Source: an uncultured Pelagibacteraceae bacterium
GTDB taxonomy: Bacteria; Pseudomonadota; Alphaproteobacteria; Pelagibacterales; Pelagibacteraceae
DNA: 64,000 nucleotides
Assembly (NCBI GenBank): GCA_902619495.1
Contig: CACNEM010000001.1
Span: 1-64,000, forward strand
Reading direction: 5' to 3'
Positions 47,437-55,357 of this stretch are shown piece after piece; positions within the stretch are counted from its first letter, which is position 1; each line of letters opens with the position of its first letter. The notes under the pieces were generated by a model. It worked only from the letters and a program-made list of their open reading frames with translations, was not told where the DNA came from and did no database searches. The translations under genes and the position numbers were made by a program.

Positions 47437-49323
47437 AATATTATTATCTTTCAAGTCTTGTTTAATTTCATCTAAAATAGCAGGGTCATCTATAGTTGCA
47501 GGCATTTTATAAGGCTCATTATCCGCAATTTTTCTTACCGTTCCTCTTAGCACTTTCCCCGATCTTGTTTTTGGCAATCTCTTAACTACAATCGCTATTT
47601 TGAAAGCTGCAACAGGACCAACTTTTTCTCTAACCATTTTTACACATTCACTAATTATTTCTTTTTTATCTTTAGTTACCCCTGCTTTAAGTGCAAGCAA
47701 ACCGATAGGTATCTGACCTTTAAGTTTATCGGCAATTCCTATTACTGCGCACTCCGCAACATTTGTATGTTCTGCCAAAACTTCCTCAATAGCCCCAGTA
47801 GACAATCTATGACCTGCAACATTAATAATATCATCTGTTCTTGACATGATCCAAACATAGCCATCCTCATCTATGTGTCCCGCATCATAAGTTTGATAAT
47901 ATCCAGGGTAAGTAGTCATGTAATTTTCCTTATATCTTTTATCTGCGCCCCACAATGTTGGAAATGTTCCTGGAGGAAGAGGGAGTTTTACAACGATATC
48001 CCCCATCTTACCCGGGCCTACTTCTTTACCTTCAGAATTTAAAACTTTGAGATCATAACCTGGCACTGGTTTAAAAGCTGAACCATATTTTACAGGAAAA
48101 TTTTCTATACCTGTGCAACTTGATGTTATTGCCCAACTAGTTTCAGTTTGCCACCAATGATCTATAACAGGTGAGTTGGAAAGTTTTTCAAACCATTTTA
48201 TTGTATCAGGGTCGGCCCTCTCTCCAGCAAGAAACAGTTTATCAAATTTGCTTAAATCATACTTTTTAAAAAATTCTCCGTTAGGATCCTCTTTTTTTAT
48301 AGCTCTTATTGCTGTTGGTGCAGTGAAAAGAGATTTTACTTTGTGTTCTGAAATTACTCTCCAAAAAACTCCTGCATCAGGAGTTCCCACTGGTTTTCCT
48401 TCAAACAGAACAGTAGTACAACCATAAAATAATGGGCCATAAACTATGTAAGAGTGTCCAACAATCCAACCAATATCACTTGCAGACCACCACACGTCCT
48501 CCGGTTTTATATTATAAATATTTTTCATAGTCCATTTTAATGCCACAATATGTCCACCAATATCACGAACTATTCCTTTAGGAAGACCTGTAGTTCCCGA
48601 TGTATACAGAATATAAGCGTAATCATTTGCATTCATTTTTTCACACTCTGCAGATTTTACATCTTTGTGAGCATCATCCCATGTAATATCAACTGTAGGA
48701 TTTAACTCTGCTTTATCTTTTTCTCTTTGAAAAATTATACATTTTTTTATTTTATGATTTGCTAATTCTAATGCCTTATTTACTAAAGGTTTGTAATGAA
48801 CAGTTCGTCCAGGTTCATACCCACATGAGGCAGTTACAAGAATTTTAGCTTTTGAGTCGTCAATTCTACTTGCAAGCTCATTAGCAGCAAACCCTCCAAA
48901 TACAACTGAGTGAACTGCACCAATTCTACCACAGGCAAGCATAGCCACTACAGCCTCAGGTATCATCGGCATATAGATTATAACCCTATCCCCTTTGCTT
49001 ACGCCTTGTTTTTTTAAAGCTCCAGCAAATAAAGCAACTTTTTCCTTAAGTTTACTGTAAGTTATTTTTTCTTTTGAACCAGTAATGGGGCTATCATAGA
49101 TAATTGCGAGCCTTTCACCTTTACCCTGATCTACATGAAGATCTAGTGCGTTATAACATGTATTTGTTATCCCGTCTTCAAACCATTTATAAAATGGAGG
49201 GTTATCAGAATTTAAAATTTTAGTTGGTTTTTTGTACCAAAATATATCATTTGAAATTTCTTTCCAAAAATCTTCTCTATTATCTATAGATTTTTGATAA
49301 ATCTCATTATATTTTTGAGTCAA
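47425..49323 (-). CDS. prpE: Propionyl-CoA synthetase (PrpE-type acyl-CoA ligase)
   Basis: AMP-forming acyl-CoA synthetase. NPPFYKWFEDGITNTCYNALD and IYDSPITGSKEKITY are typical of PrpE; the AMP-binding motif YTSGTTGLPKG, WWQTETSW, and the C-terminal RTDDIINVAGHRLSTG and the acylation-site lysine in RSGKVLRG are intact. The ATG at 49395 adds 24 residues rich in Phe and unlike the family; TTG at 49323, preceded by GGGGG at a good distance, gives 632 residues and the expected LTQKYNEIYQKS start. Acetate as substrate is possible. Convergent 12-base overlap with pyrC; divergent from proteorhodopsin. Confidence 0.9.
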   Translation of the reverse strand: MTQKYNEIYQKSIDNREDFWKEISNDIFWYKKPTKILNSDNPPFYKWFEDGITNTCYNALDLHVDQGKGERLAIIYDSPITGSKEKITYSKLKEKVALFAGALKKQGVSKGDRVIIYMPMIPEAVVAMLACGRIGAVHSVVFGGFAANELASRIDDSKAKILVTASCGYEPGRTVHYKPLVNKALELANHKIKKCIIFQREKDKAELNPTVDITWDDAHKDVKSAECEKMNANDYAYILYTSGTTGLPKGIVRDIGGHIVALKWTMKNIYNIKPEDVWWSASDIGWIVGHSYIVYGPLFYGCTTVLFEGKPVGTPDAGVFWRVISEHKVKSLFTAPTAIRAIKKEDPNGEFFKKYDLSKFDKLFLAGERADPDTIKWFEKLSNSPVIDHWWQTETSWAITSSCTGIENFPVKYGSAFKPVPGYDLKVLNSEGKEVGPGKMGDIVVKLPLPPGTFPTLWGADKRYKENYMTTYPGYYQTYDAGHIDEDGYVWIMSRTDDIINVAGHRLSTGAIEEVLAEHTNVAECAVIGIADKLKGQIPIGLLALKAGVTKDKKEIISECVKMVREKVGPVAAFKIAIVVKRLPKTRSGKVLRGTVRKIADNEPYKMPATIDDPAILDEIKQDLKDNNILKL

Positions 49324-49501
49324 TTTAAACCCCCAGGATTCTTTAATTTTTAGGATTATTTCATAAATATCCCCAAAAAAAAATAAAAAAACCAATAAAT
49401 ATGCGGTTTTTTAATGAAAAAAACACTTCACTGTAACTTTTTTTTTTACTATGGTTCCCGACAAGTTATTCGGTAGTGGGTGAAATTTCCATTTGTCCGA
49501 G

Positions 49502-49519
49502 TAGTTTATATATAAACTA
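49502..49519. promoter_or_regulatory. Perfect 18-bp palindrome upstream of proteorhodopsin
   Basis: TAGTTTATATATAAACTA reads the same on both strands, 31 bases before the proteorhodopsin ATG. It contains TATA-type sequence that could be the -10 element and has the symmetry of a dimeric regulator site; could also be simple AT-rich chance. Confidence 0.45.
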
Positions 49520-49535
49520 AACGAAAACTAAACAA
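49514..49535 (+). repeat. Two tandem 11-bp repeats in the proteorhodopsin leader
   Basis: AAACTAAACGA (49514-49524) is followed directly by AAACTAAACAA (49525-49535), ten of eleven bases identical. The 11-base period is close to one DNA turn. The block runs up to the ribosome site GGGAGG at 49540-49545. Confidence 0.6.
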
Positions 49536-49550
49536 ACGAGGGAGGTTTTC

Positions 49551-50321
49551 ATGAGAAAATTAGGTCTTCTTGCATTAGCAGCTGTTGCCTTTTTAGGTAT
49601 AACTAGCTCAGCTAACGCAGCGACTGCCATGTTACAGACTAATGATTTCGTAGGAATATCATTTTGGCTTGTATCTATGGGAATGATCGCAACAACTGTT
49701 TTTTTCTTTTCAGAAAGAGGAACAGTAGCTGCATCATGGAGAACATCTTTAACAGTAGCTGGACTTGTAACTGGTGTTGCATTTGTTCACTATATGTATA
49801 TGAGAGAAGTTTGGGTGACTACAGGTGATACACCAACAGTATATAGATATATTGACTGGTTGATTACAGTGCCACTTCAAATGATCGAATTCTATCTAAT
49901 TTTGGCAGCTGTAAGAAAGGTGCCAACTTCTATATTCTGGAAGCTATTAATTGGTTCGTTAATAATGTTAATCGGTGGATACTTAGGTGAAGCTGGTTAT
50001 ATTCAACCATTTGTAGGTTTCGTAATTGGAATGGCTGGATGGATTTACATCTTGTTTGAAATATTCTCAGGTGAAGCTGGAACAATGGCAGCAAAAGCTG
50101 GTAACAAAGCTATGTCTACTGCTTTCAGTGCTATGAGAATAATCGTAACTATTGGTTGGGCGATTTATCCTTTAGGATATATTTTCGGTTACCTAACTGG
50201 TGGTGTTGATGCAAATGCTTTAAACATAATTTATAATTTAGCTGACTTTGTTAACAAGATCGCTTTTGGTCTAGTTATCTGGGCAGCAGCAATGCAGAAC
50301 ACAAGATTATCATCTAGATAA
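49551..50321 (+). CDS. Proteorhodopsin, blue-absorbing type
   Basis: Retinal-binding light-driven proton pump of the inner membrane. Seven helices follow a signal-like N terminus (1-23). Aligning RYIDWLITVPLQMIEFYL by eye to green proteorhodopsin gives D102 as proton acceptor (D97), E113 as donor (E108), H80 as the counter-ion partner (H75), K236 in DFVNKIAFG as the Schiff-base lysine (K231), and Q110 at the tuning position 105, the blue variant. 256 residues. The strong ribosome site GGGAGG, five bases before ATG, and a following terminator suggest high, mostly monocistronic expression. Divergent from prpE across 227 bases. Confidence 0.98.
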   Translation: MRKLGLLALAAVAFLGITSSANAATAMLQTNDFVGISFWLVSMGMIATTVFFFSERGTVAASWRTSLTVAGLVTGVAFVHYMYMREVWVTTGDTPTVYRYIDWLITVPLQMIEFYLILAAVRKVPTSIFWKLLIGSLIMLIGGYLGEAGYIQPFVGFVIGMAGWIYILFEIFSGEAGTMAAKAGNKAMSTAFSAMRIIVTIGWAIYPLGYIFGYLTGGVDANALNIIYNLADFVNKIAFGLVIWAAAMQNTRLSSR

Positions 50322-50340
50322 TAGATAATTAAATTAAAAA

Positions 50341-50378
50341 AAAGGGCAGGTGCATTTTGTGTACTTGCCCTTTTTCTT
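50341..50378 (+). terminator. Rho-independent terminator after proteorhodopsin
   Basis: Stem AAAGGGCAGGTGC (50341-50353) pairs with GTACTTGCCCTTT (50361-50373) through a 7-base loop; 13 pairs including two G-T. Followed by a T-rich tract. Proteorhodopsin transcription should end largely here, with the ferredoxin genes reached only by read-through or another promoter. Confidence 0.88.
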
Positions 50379-50398
50379 TAGATACTTATATTGAAGTT

Positions 50399-50536
50399 AT
50401 GGAAATTTCAAAACCATATAAAGGAAAGGGAAAACGCAAAATAAAAAAAATGCCTTTTACTGTAAAAGGTTATATTCTTTATTATGCTTTTTTTTGGGTA
50501 GTAATTATTTCGATTTATTTAGCTTATAATGCCTAA
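50399..50536 (+). CDS. Micropeptide with one membrane span between proteorhodopsin and ferredoxin (45 aa)
   Basis: An open frame of 45 codons. A strongly basic N terminus (KPYKGKGKRKIKKMPF, residues 5-20) precedes one hydrophobic segment, about 24-43 (GYILYYAFFWVVIISIYLAY), and the frame ends NA. The positive-inside rule predicts a cytoplasmic basic tail and one inner-membrane span. Its final eight bases overlap the ferredoxin start, so translation could be coupled. No strong ribosome site is visible (GAAGTT before the ATG). I recognise no family. Placement and clean topology make a real small membrane protein likely; it might anchor or modulate the following redox proteins, which is inference only. 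Confidence 0.65.
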   Translation: MEISKPYKGKGKRKIKKMPFTVKGYILYYAFFWVVIISIYLAYNA

Positions 50537-50849
50537 AATTATTTATAATGATAATCAAGGAAATTCAAAAACAATTGAAGTTGAAAATGGACTTTCAGTG
50601 ATGGAGGGAGCTATCCAAAACGATATACCAGGTATTGATGCAGATTGCGGTGGATCAATGGCTTGCGCAACTTGCCATGTTTATGTCGAGGAAAAATGGT
50701 TAAATAAAATTCCAAAAGCAGAAGAAGCCGAGGTAGACATGATAGACATGGCTTACGAGCCAAAAAAAAATAGTAGATTAAGTTGTCAGCTAATTGTTTC
50801 TGAAGAATTAGATGGATTAATCGTAACCACTCCATCAAAACAATCTTAA
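50529..50849 (+). CDS. [2Fe-2S] ferredoxin, adrenodoxin-type
   Basis: Small electron carrier, 106 residues. Cluster cysteines follow the vertebrate/ISC-type pattern DADCGGSMACATCHVYV, with the fourth in RLSCQLIV; N-terminal beta-grasp IIYNDNQGNSKTIEVENGLSVMEGA. It starts inside the end of the upstream micropeptide gene and its stop overlaps the ATG of the reductase. Ferredoxin next to proteorhodopsin is a known feature of SAR11 genomes. Partner P450s or other acceptors are not in the window. Confidence 0.96.
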   Translation: MPKIIYNDNQGNSKTIEVENGLSVMEGAIQNDIPGIDADCGGSMACATCHVYVEEKWLNKIPKAEEAEVDMIDMAYEPKKNSRLSCQLIVSEELDGLIVTTPSKQS

Positions 50850-51862
50850 TGAAAAAAACTGATACAATTATAATAGGAGCAGGACCCGTCGGGTTATTCG
50901 CTGTTCATCAATTAGGCATCAAGGGACTAAAATCAATTGTTATTGATAATTTAGATAAAGCTGGTGGACAATGTATAGAACTTTACCCAGATAAACCAAT
51001 CTATGATATTCCAGCTGTGCCAGAGTGTACAGGCGAAGAATTAACAAATAAATTATTAAAGCAAATTAAACCTTTTAAGACAGAATTTTTTTTAAACGAA
51101 AGAGTTGAGGAAGTAAAGCAAGATGAAGAAAACTGGATTGTTAAAACAAATAATGATAATGAATTTTTAGCTCCAAATATTATTGTTGCTGGAGGTGTCG
51201 GATCATTTGAGCCAAGAAAGCTTGCAGTCAAAGAAGCAGAAAAGTTTGAAGATAAATTTTTATTTTATGCTGTAAAAGATAAGGAACAACTTAAAAATAA
51301 GAATATTTCAATATTCGGAGGTGGCGACTCAGCTTTGGATTGGGCATTGGAATTATCTAAGTTTTCAAAAATAAATTTAATTCATCGAAGAGATGAATTT
51401 AGAGGAGCCCCACACACATTATCAGAAATAAAGAAACTAGAAAAAGAAGGAAAAATTTTTATAAAAACTCCATGTCAATTAGAGTCTATTGAGGGAAAAG
51501 ATAAAATTGATACTATAACTATAAAATTTGACAGTGGAAAAATTGAACAAATTAAAACAGATGTCGTTTTAAGTTTTTTTGGATTAATAATGAAGCTAGG
51601 ACCTATCGCTGAATGGGGATTAAATATGAACAAAAAAACTATAGAAGTAAATTCTAAAAACTTTGAAACAAATAAAAAGGGAATTTTTGCTGCAGGCGAT
51701 ATTTGTAGCTATCCAGGAAAACTTAAGCTAATTTTATCGGGATTTCACGAAGTTGCTCTTGCTGCAGTAGAGTGTTTTAAACGTGCTCGACCTAATGAAA
51801 AATATAGATTTGAGTTTACAACATCATCTAAGATAATCCAAAGCAGGCTTGGAAAAAAATGA
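50849..51862 (+). CDS. Ferredoxin-NADP reductase, thioredoxin-reductase-like type
   Basis: Two-domain flavoprotein of the TrxR-like FNR family (YumC type). FAD motif IIGAGPVGLFAVHQLG (8-23), KAGGQCIELYPDKPIYDIP, NADP motif IFGGGDSALDWALEL, then FAAGDICSYPGKLKLILSGFHEVALAA. No active-site CxxC pair of thioredoxin reductase is present between the NADP motif and its surroundings, which separates it from true TrxR; older annotations call this a thioredoxin-disulfide reductase. 337 residues. Overlaps the ferredoxin by one base and the GST by four, so these three form one translational unit. Confidence 0.93.
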   Translation: MKKTDTIIIGAGPVGLFAVHQLGIKGLKSIVIDNLDKAGGQCIELYPDKPIYDIPAVPECTGEELTNKLLKQIKPFKTEFFLNERVEEVKQDEENWIVKTNNDNEFLAPNIIVAGGVGSFEPRKLAVKEAEKFEDKFLFYAVKDKEQLKNKNISIFGGGDSALDWALELSKFSKINLIHRRDEFRGAPHTLSEIKKLEKEGKIFIKTPCQLESIEGKDKIDTITIKFDSGKIEQIKTDVVLSFFGLIMKLGPIAEWGLNMNKKTIEVNSKNFETNKKGIFAAGDICSYPGKLKLILSGFHEVALAAVECFKRARPNEKYRFEFTTSSKIIQSRLGKK

Positions 51863-52485
51863 TAGAGTTGCTTACCGCAGATACTCCTAACGGTAAGAAA
51901 ATTTCTATAATGCTAGAAGAGATTAAGTTTGATTATAAAGTTACGAAGATAAATATTTATAAAGATGATCAATTTAAACCAGAGTTTAAAAAAATAAGCC
52001 CTTTTAGTAAAACTCCCGTAATTATCGATCACGAAAATAAAACTAGTTTATTTGAGTCTGGTGCAATATTAATTTATTTAGCAGAAAAAAGCGGGAAGTT
52101 TTATGACAAAGATCAGCGTACAGTAATAAATCAATGGTTGATGGGTCAAATGGCATATGTGGGACCTATGTTGGGCCAACATCATCAATTTCATCATTAC
52201 AATCCTGGTAAAAGTGAATTTGGTGAAAAAAGATATTTTAAGATTTCAAAGAGAATTTATAAAGAACTTGATGAAAGGTTGTCTCACTCTAAATTTTTAG
52301 CTGGAAAAGATTACACTATAGCTGATATTGCAACATTTCCTTGGATAGCAAGACATGAGTGGCATGATATAGGTTTAAAAAAATTCAAACACCTAACGAA
52401 ATGGTATGAGGAAATGTCTAAAAGGGAAGCAGTGCAGAAAGGATATGATCTTTTAAATAAAGGAGACCAAATACCTAAAGTTTAA
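51859..52485 (+). CDS. Glutathione S-transferase family protein (YfcG-like)
   Basis: N-terminal thioredoxin-like domain (TADTPNGKKISIMLEE, FSKTPVIID, LFESGAILIYLAEKSGKF) and helical C-terminal domain with FLAGKDYTIADIATFPWIARHEW. The N-terminal TPNG motif and overall pattern match YfcG/Ure2p-like nu-class enzymes with disulfide-bond reductase activity. 208 residues. Its start overlaps the reductase stop, its stop shares TTAA with dksA. Activity is from the family only. Confidence 0.9.
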   Translation: MIELLTADTPNGKKISIMLEEIKFDYKVTKINIYKDDQFKPEFKKISPFSKTPVIIDHENKTSLFESGAILIYLAEKSGKFYDKDQRTVINQWLMGQMAYVGPMLGQHHQFHHYNPGKSEFGEKRYFKISKRIYKELDERLSHSKFLAGKDYTIADIATFPWIARHEWHDIGLKKFKHLTKWYEEMSKREAVQKGYDLLNKGDQIPKV

Positions 52486-52907
52486 TCATCAATAAATATT
52501 TTTTCATCTCTTTCATGTCTTTCCTGGGCTTCTATTGAAAGTGTAGCAACAGGTCTTGCCATAAGTCTTTTTAAACCTATTGGTTCGCCAGTTTCCTCAC
52601 AAAAACCATATGTACCATCTTTTAATCTTTGTAAGGCAGAGTTGATCTTAGAGATCAACTTTCTACTTCTATTTAAGGCTTTCATCTCAACTGATTTATC
52701 AGTGTATGAAGAGGCTTGATCAACAATATCAGCAGAAGATACATTGTCATCAGAGGAATTTAATATATTACCTAAATTATTTGCTTTAATAATGTCTTTT
52801 TTCCAATTCAATAATTCTTCTGTAAAAAATTTTTTGTGTTTTGCGCACATGTATTTTTCCTTAAGGCTTGGAATATATTTTTTTTTAGTAGTGGTTTTCT
52901 TTACCAT
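52482..52907 (-). CDS. dksA: DksA/TraR-family RNA polymerase-binding factor
   Basis: Binds the RNA polymerase secondary channel and, with ppGpp, adjusts rRNA and amino-acid promoters. Coiled-coil tip region and the C-terminal GTYGFCEETGEPIGLKRLMARP block ending LSIEAQERHER are clear. Only one of the four zinc-finger cysteines is left (C in GFCEE), as in other alphaproteobacterial DksA, so it should be a zinc-free form. 141 residues. Convergent with GST, sharing TTAA. Confidence 0.93.
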   Translation of the reverse strand: MVKKTTTKKKYIPSLKEKYMCAKHKKFFTEELLNWKKDIIKANNLGNILNSSDDNVSSADIVDQASSYTDKSVEMKALNRSRKLISKINSALQRLKDGTYGFCEETGEPIGLKRLMARPVATLSIEAQERHERDEKIFIDD

Positions 52908-52982
52908 TTCAAGATTTTGGCGAGTATATGTTTGATTTTAGTCGTGTCAATAGCTTATAAATTGTAATAATTTCGTATTATA

Positions 52983-54356
52983 ATGAATATAAAAAAAAAT
53001 ATTAACAAAATATTATATTTATTTCTTTTTTCACATTTGTTGCTGTGGACATTAGTGCCTTCTCTTTCAAATACAAATTTACCTTTAGATACTATTGAGG
53101 CATTAGCTTGGGGTAGCAATTTAGACTGGGGTTTTAATAAACACCCACCGTTAAGTGCTTTTGCTGTAGAATTTTTTTTTAATATATTCGGTAATAATGA
53201 TTGGGCGTACTATTTATTAAGCCAAATTTTTGTTTTAATAACTTTTTTCTTTGTATGGAAATTTTCTAACGAGATATTAGAGGACAAAATATATTCATTA
53301 TTATCAATTTTATTACTTGTGGGGATTTATTTTTATAATTTTACAACCCCAGAATTTAACGTAAATGTGAGTCAACTTCCTTTTTGGGCGCTATCAGTAT
53401 ATTTTTTTTGGAGAGGTTTAAATTTAAACAAAAATATAGATTGGATATTATTTGGTGTTTTTTCTTCTTTAGGTTTTTTGTCAAAATATTTATTTATTTA
53501 TATTTTAATAGCATTATTTATTTTTTTTATTTTTAATTTTAAAAATTATCAAAAGTGTTTAAAGGGGTATTTATTATCAATCTTAATTTCTCTAATTTTA
53601 CTAATTCCTCATTTTCTATGGCTGTTTGAAAATAATTTTGCAACAATTTTTTATGGCTTGAATAGATCCGGCTTATCGGAATTTAATATGATTAACCATT
53701 TTAAAAATCCAATAGAACTTTTTATAAAACAAGCAATTATACTTATACCGTTTTTTTTGATGATTTTCACAATTTTAAAAAAAATTAAAATTAAGATAAA
53801 CACAAAAAATAAGAAAGTAATTTTTCTACTTTCTATTAACTTTATTCCAATATTATTAATACTTGCAACCTCACTATTTGCAGGTGCAAAAATTAGAACT
53901 ATGTGGATGACACCTTTTTATTTATTTTTTGGAACTTTATTTTTATTTATTTTTAAAAATTTTATCGATTTAAAAAAAATAAAAAGATTTTATTATATAT
54001 TCTTATTTTTTTTTATTTTGTCACCTGTATTATACTCAGTTGTTTCTCTAGCAGATAAAACAAAAAGAACAGATTACCCAGGTAAAGAAATTGCCAGACT
54101 GGTTCAAAATAAATGGGATGATAATTTTTCCAATGAAATAAAAATTGTTATAGGCGATGAATGGTATGCAGGTAACTTATCTTATCATTTATATTCAAGG
54201 CCGATTTGGGTCAACGATTTAAAAAATAAAGCCGCAAATATATCAGAAGACGAAGGAGTTATTTATACAGGGAATCCAAAAATTCTTAAAAAAATATGCC
54301 CAGGTGTTTTTGGTACAATAAAACCAGTTGGTTATTGCATGATAGGAAAAAGATGA
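52983..54356 (+). CDS. Glycosyltransferase family 39-like membrane protein (ArnT-like)
   Basis: 457 residues with about ten hydrophobic helices and a GT-C fold pattern: LPLDTIEALAWGSNLDWGFNKHPPLSAF near the start holds the acidic catalytic motif and the KHPPL loop of ArnT-like transferases. A soluble C-terminal tail of about 90 residues follows (from RTDYPGKE). It would use an undecaprenyl- or dolichyl-type lipid-linked sugar to glycosylate lipid A or a protein in the periplasm. The stop overlaps the next glycosyltransferase start (ATGA), so the two act together. Confidence 0.85.
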   Translation: MNIKKNINKILYLFLFSHLLLWTLVPSLSNTNLPLDTIEALAWGSNLDWGFNKHPPLSAFAVEFFFNIFGNNDWAYYLLSQIFVLITFFFVWKFSNEILEDKIYSLLSILLLVGIYFYNFTTPEFNVNVSQLPFWALSVYFFWRGLNLNKNIDWILFGVFSSLGFLSKYLFIYILIALFIFFIFNFKNYQKCLKGYLLSILISLILLIPHFLWLFENNFATIFYGLNRSGLSEFNMINHFKNPIELFIKQAIILIPFFLMIFTILKKIKIKINTKNKKVIFLLSINFIPILLILATSLFAGAKIRTMWMTPFYLFFGTLFLFIFKNFIDLKKIKRFYYIFLFFFILSPVLYSVVSLADKTKRTDYPGKEIARLVQNKWDDNFSNEIKIVIGDEWYAGNLSYHLYSRPIWVNDLKNKAANISEDEGVIYTGNPKILKKICPGVFGTIKPVGYCMIGKR

Positions 54357-55225
54357 AAAAAATAATTATTTTAATTCCTGTGTACAATGATTGGGAGTCA
54401 TTAAAAAAACTTCTTATAGAGATTAATGGAAATATTAAATACTTTAATGAAATAAGTTTTGAGTGTTTGATCGTAAATGATGCCTCAACTATTCAACCTC
54501 CAAAATTAAATAAACCAAGTAATTTTGAGTCAGTAGAACTTCTAAATATGAGTGAGAATAGAGGGCATGCTAGGTGTAATGCATTTGGTATAAGATATAT
54601 TTTTCAAAATAAAAAATTTGATAATTTAATTTTAATGGATGGCGATGGAGAAGATAGACCAGAGGAAATTAAAAGTTTAGTTGAAAAGATAAAAGAAAAT
54701 CCGAATTTATCTGTTGTAGCAAAAAGAATAAAAAGGTCTGAAGGTCCTTTTTTTCAATTCTTATATCAATTGCATAAACTCATTACCCTCATATTCACTG
54801 GACAAAATATTAATTTTGGAAATTACTGTATATTAACAAGAAGTGATGTAGAAAAACTACATTCAAAAGCAAGTCTGTGGAGCAGTTTTTCTGGTACAGT
54901 TAAAAAAAATTTAAAATCTTTCAATGAAGTAAATTCTGTGAGGGGTTTAAGATATTTTGGACCATCACAAATGTCATTATTTAAACTTCTTATTCACTCT
55001 TTTTCTATAATTGCAGTTTTTAAATATCATGTTTTTTTAAGGTCAACCTTTATTATAATTTTATTAGCTTATTTCAGCTCAACATTAGTAAAATTATCAA
55101 TTTTTTTAATAATACTAATCGTAATTTTTAATTTATTAATTTTTATTATTTCTCAAAGAGAGTCAGAAAAGGATCTAATAAATTGTCATCAAAACCTCTC
55201 CAAAGTAAAAGAAATAACACGCTAA
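54353..55225 (+). CDS. Glycosyltransferase family 2 protein
   Basis: GT-A transferase. KKIIILIPVYNDWESLKKLL, CLIVNDAST, LNMSENRGHARCNAFGIRY and the DxD-like LMDGDGEDRPEEI are typical of polyprenyl-phosphate sugar transferases. Two hydrophobic helices end the protein (about 225-280). An in-frame ATG at 54296 would extend it 19 residues into the GT39 gene; the start at 54353, overlapping that gene's stop as ATGA, is preferred and gives 290 residues. It probably loads a lipid carrier with the sugar that the GT39 enzyme transfers, a common pairing. Confidence 0.88.
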   Translation: MKKIIILIPVYNDWESLKKLLIEINGNIKYFNEISFECLIVNDASTIQPPKLNKPSNFESVELLNMSENRGHARCNAFGIRYIFQNKKFDNLILMDGDGEDRPEEIKSLVEKIKENPNLSVVAKRIKRSEGPFFQFLYQLHKLITLIFTGQNINFGNYCILTRSDVEKLHSKASLWSSFSGTVKKNLKSFNEVNSVRGLRYFGPSQMSLFKLLIHSFSIIAVFKYHVFLRSTFIIILLAYFSSTLVKLSIFLIILIVIFNLLIFIISQRESEKDLINCHQNLSKVKEITR

Positions 55226-55357
55226 TAAGTTGAAATAAGAGACTCTAATAGAATCAAAAAGGAATCAAAAGGTGAACATTTCTATGAGATTTTGAAGCCT
55301 TGTGGATATAGAGAAACATGCGTAAGGTAATTCGAATTAATTAAATTTAGTAAAATT
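55226..55357 (+). other. Intergenic stretch with a short near-tandem repeat
   Basis: 132 bases between the glycosyltransferase and the isomerase-like gene. It contains AATCAAAAAGG followed by AATCAAAAGG; no frame of more than about ten codons and no tRNA-like or terminator-like fold was found by eye. Perhaps the promoter region of the gene at 55358. Confidence 0.3.

Noticed and set aside
55226-55357. Small gene or RNA in the gap after the family 2 glycosyltransferase
   Set aside because: Frames are broken within about ten codons and no stable fold is evident; only a near-tandem AATCAAAA repeat is present.
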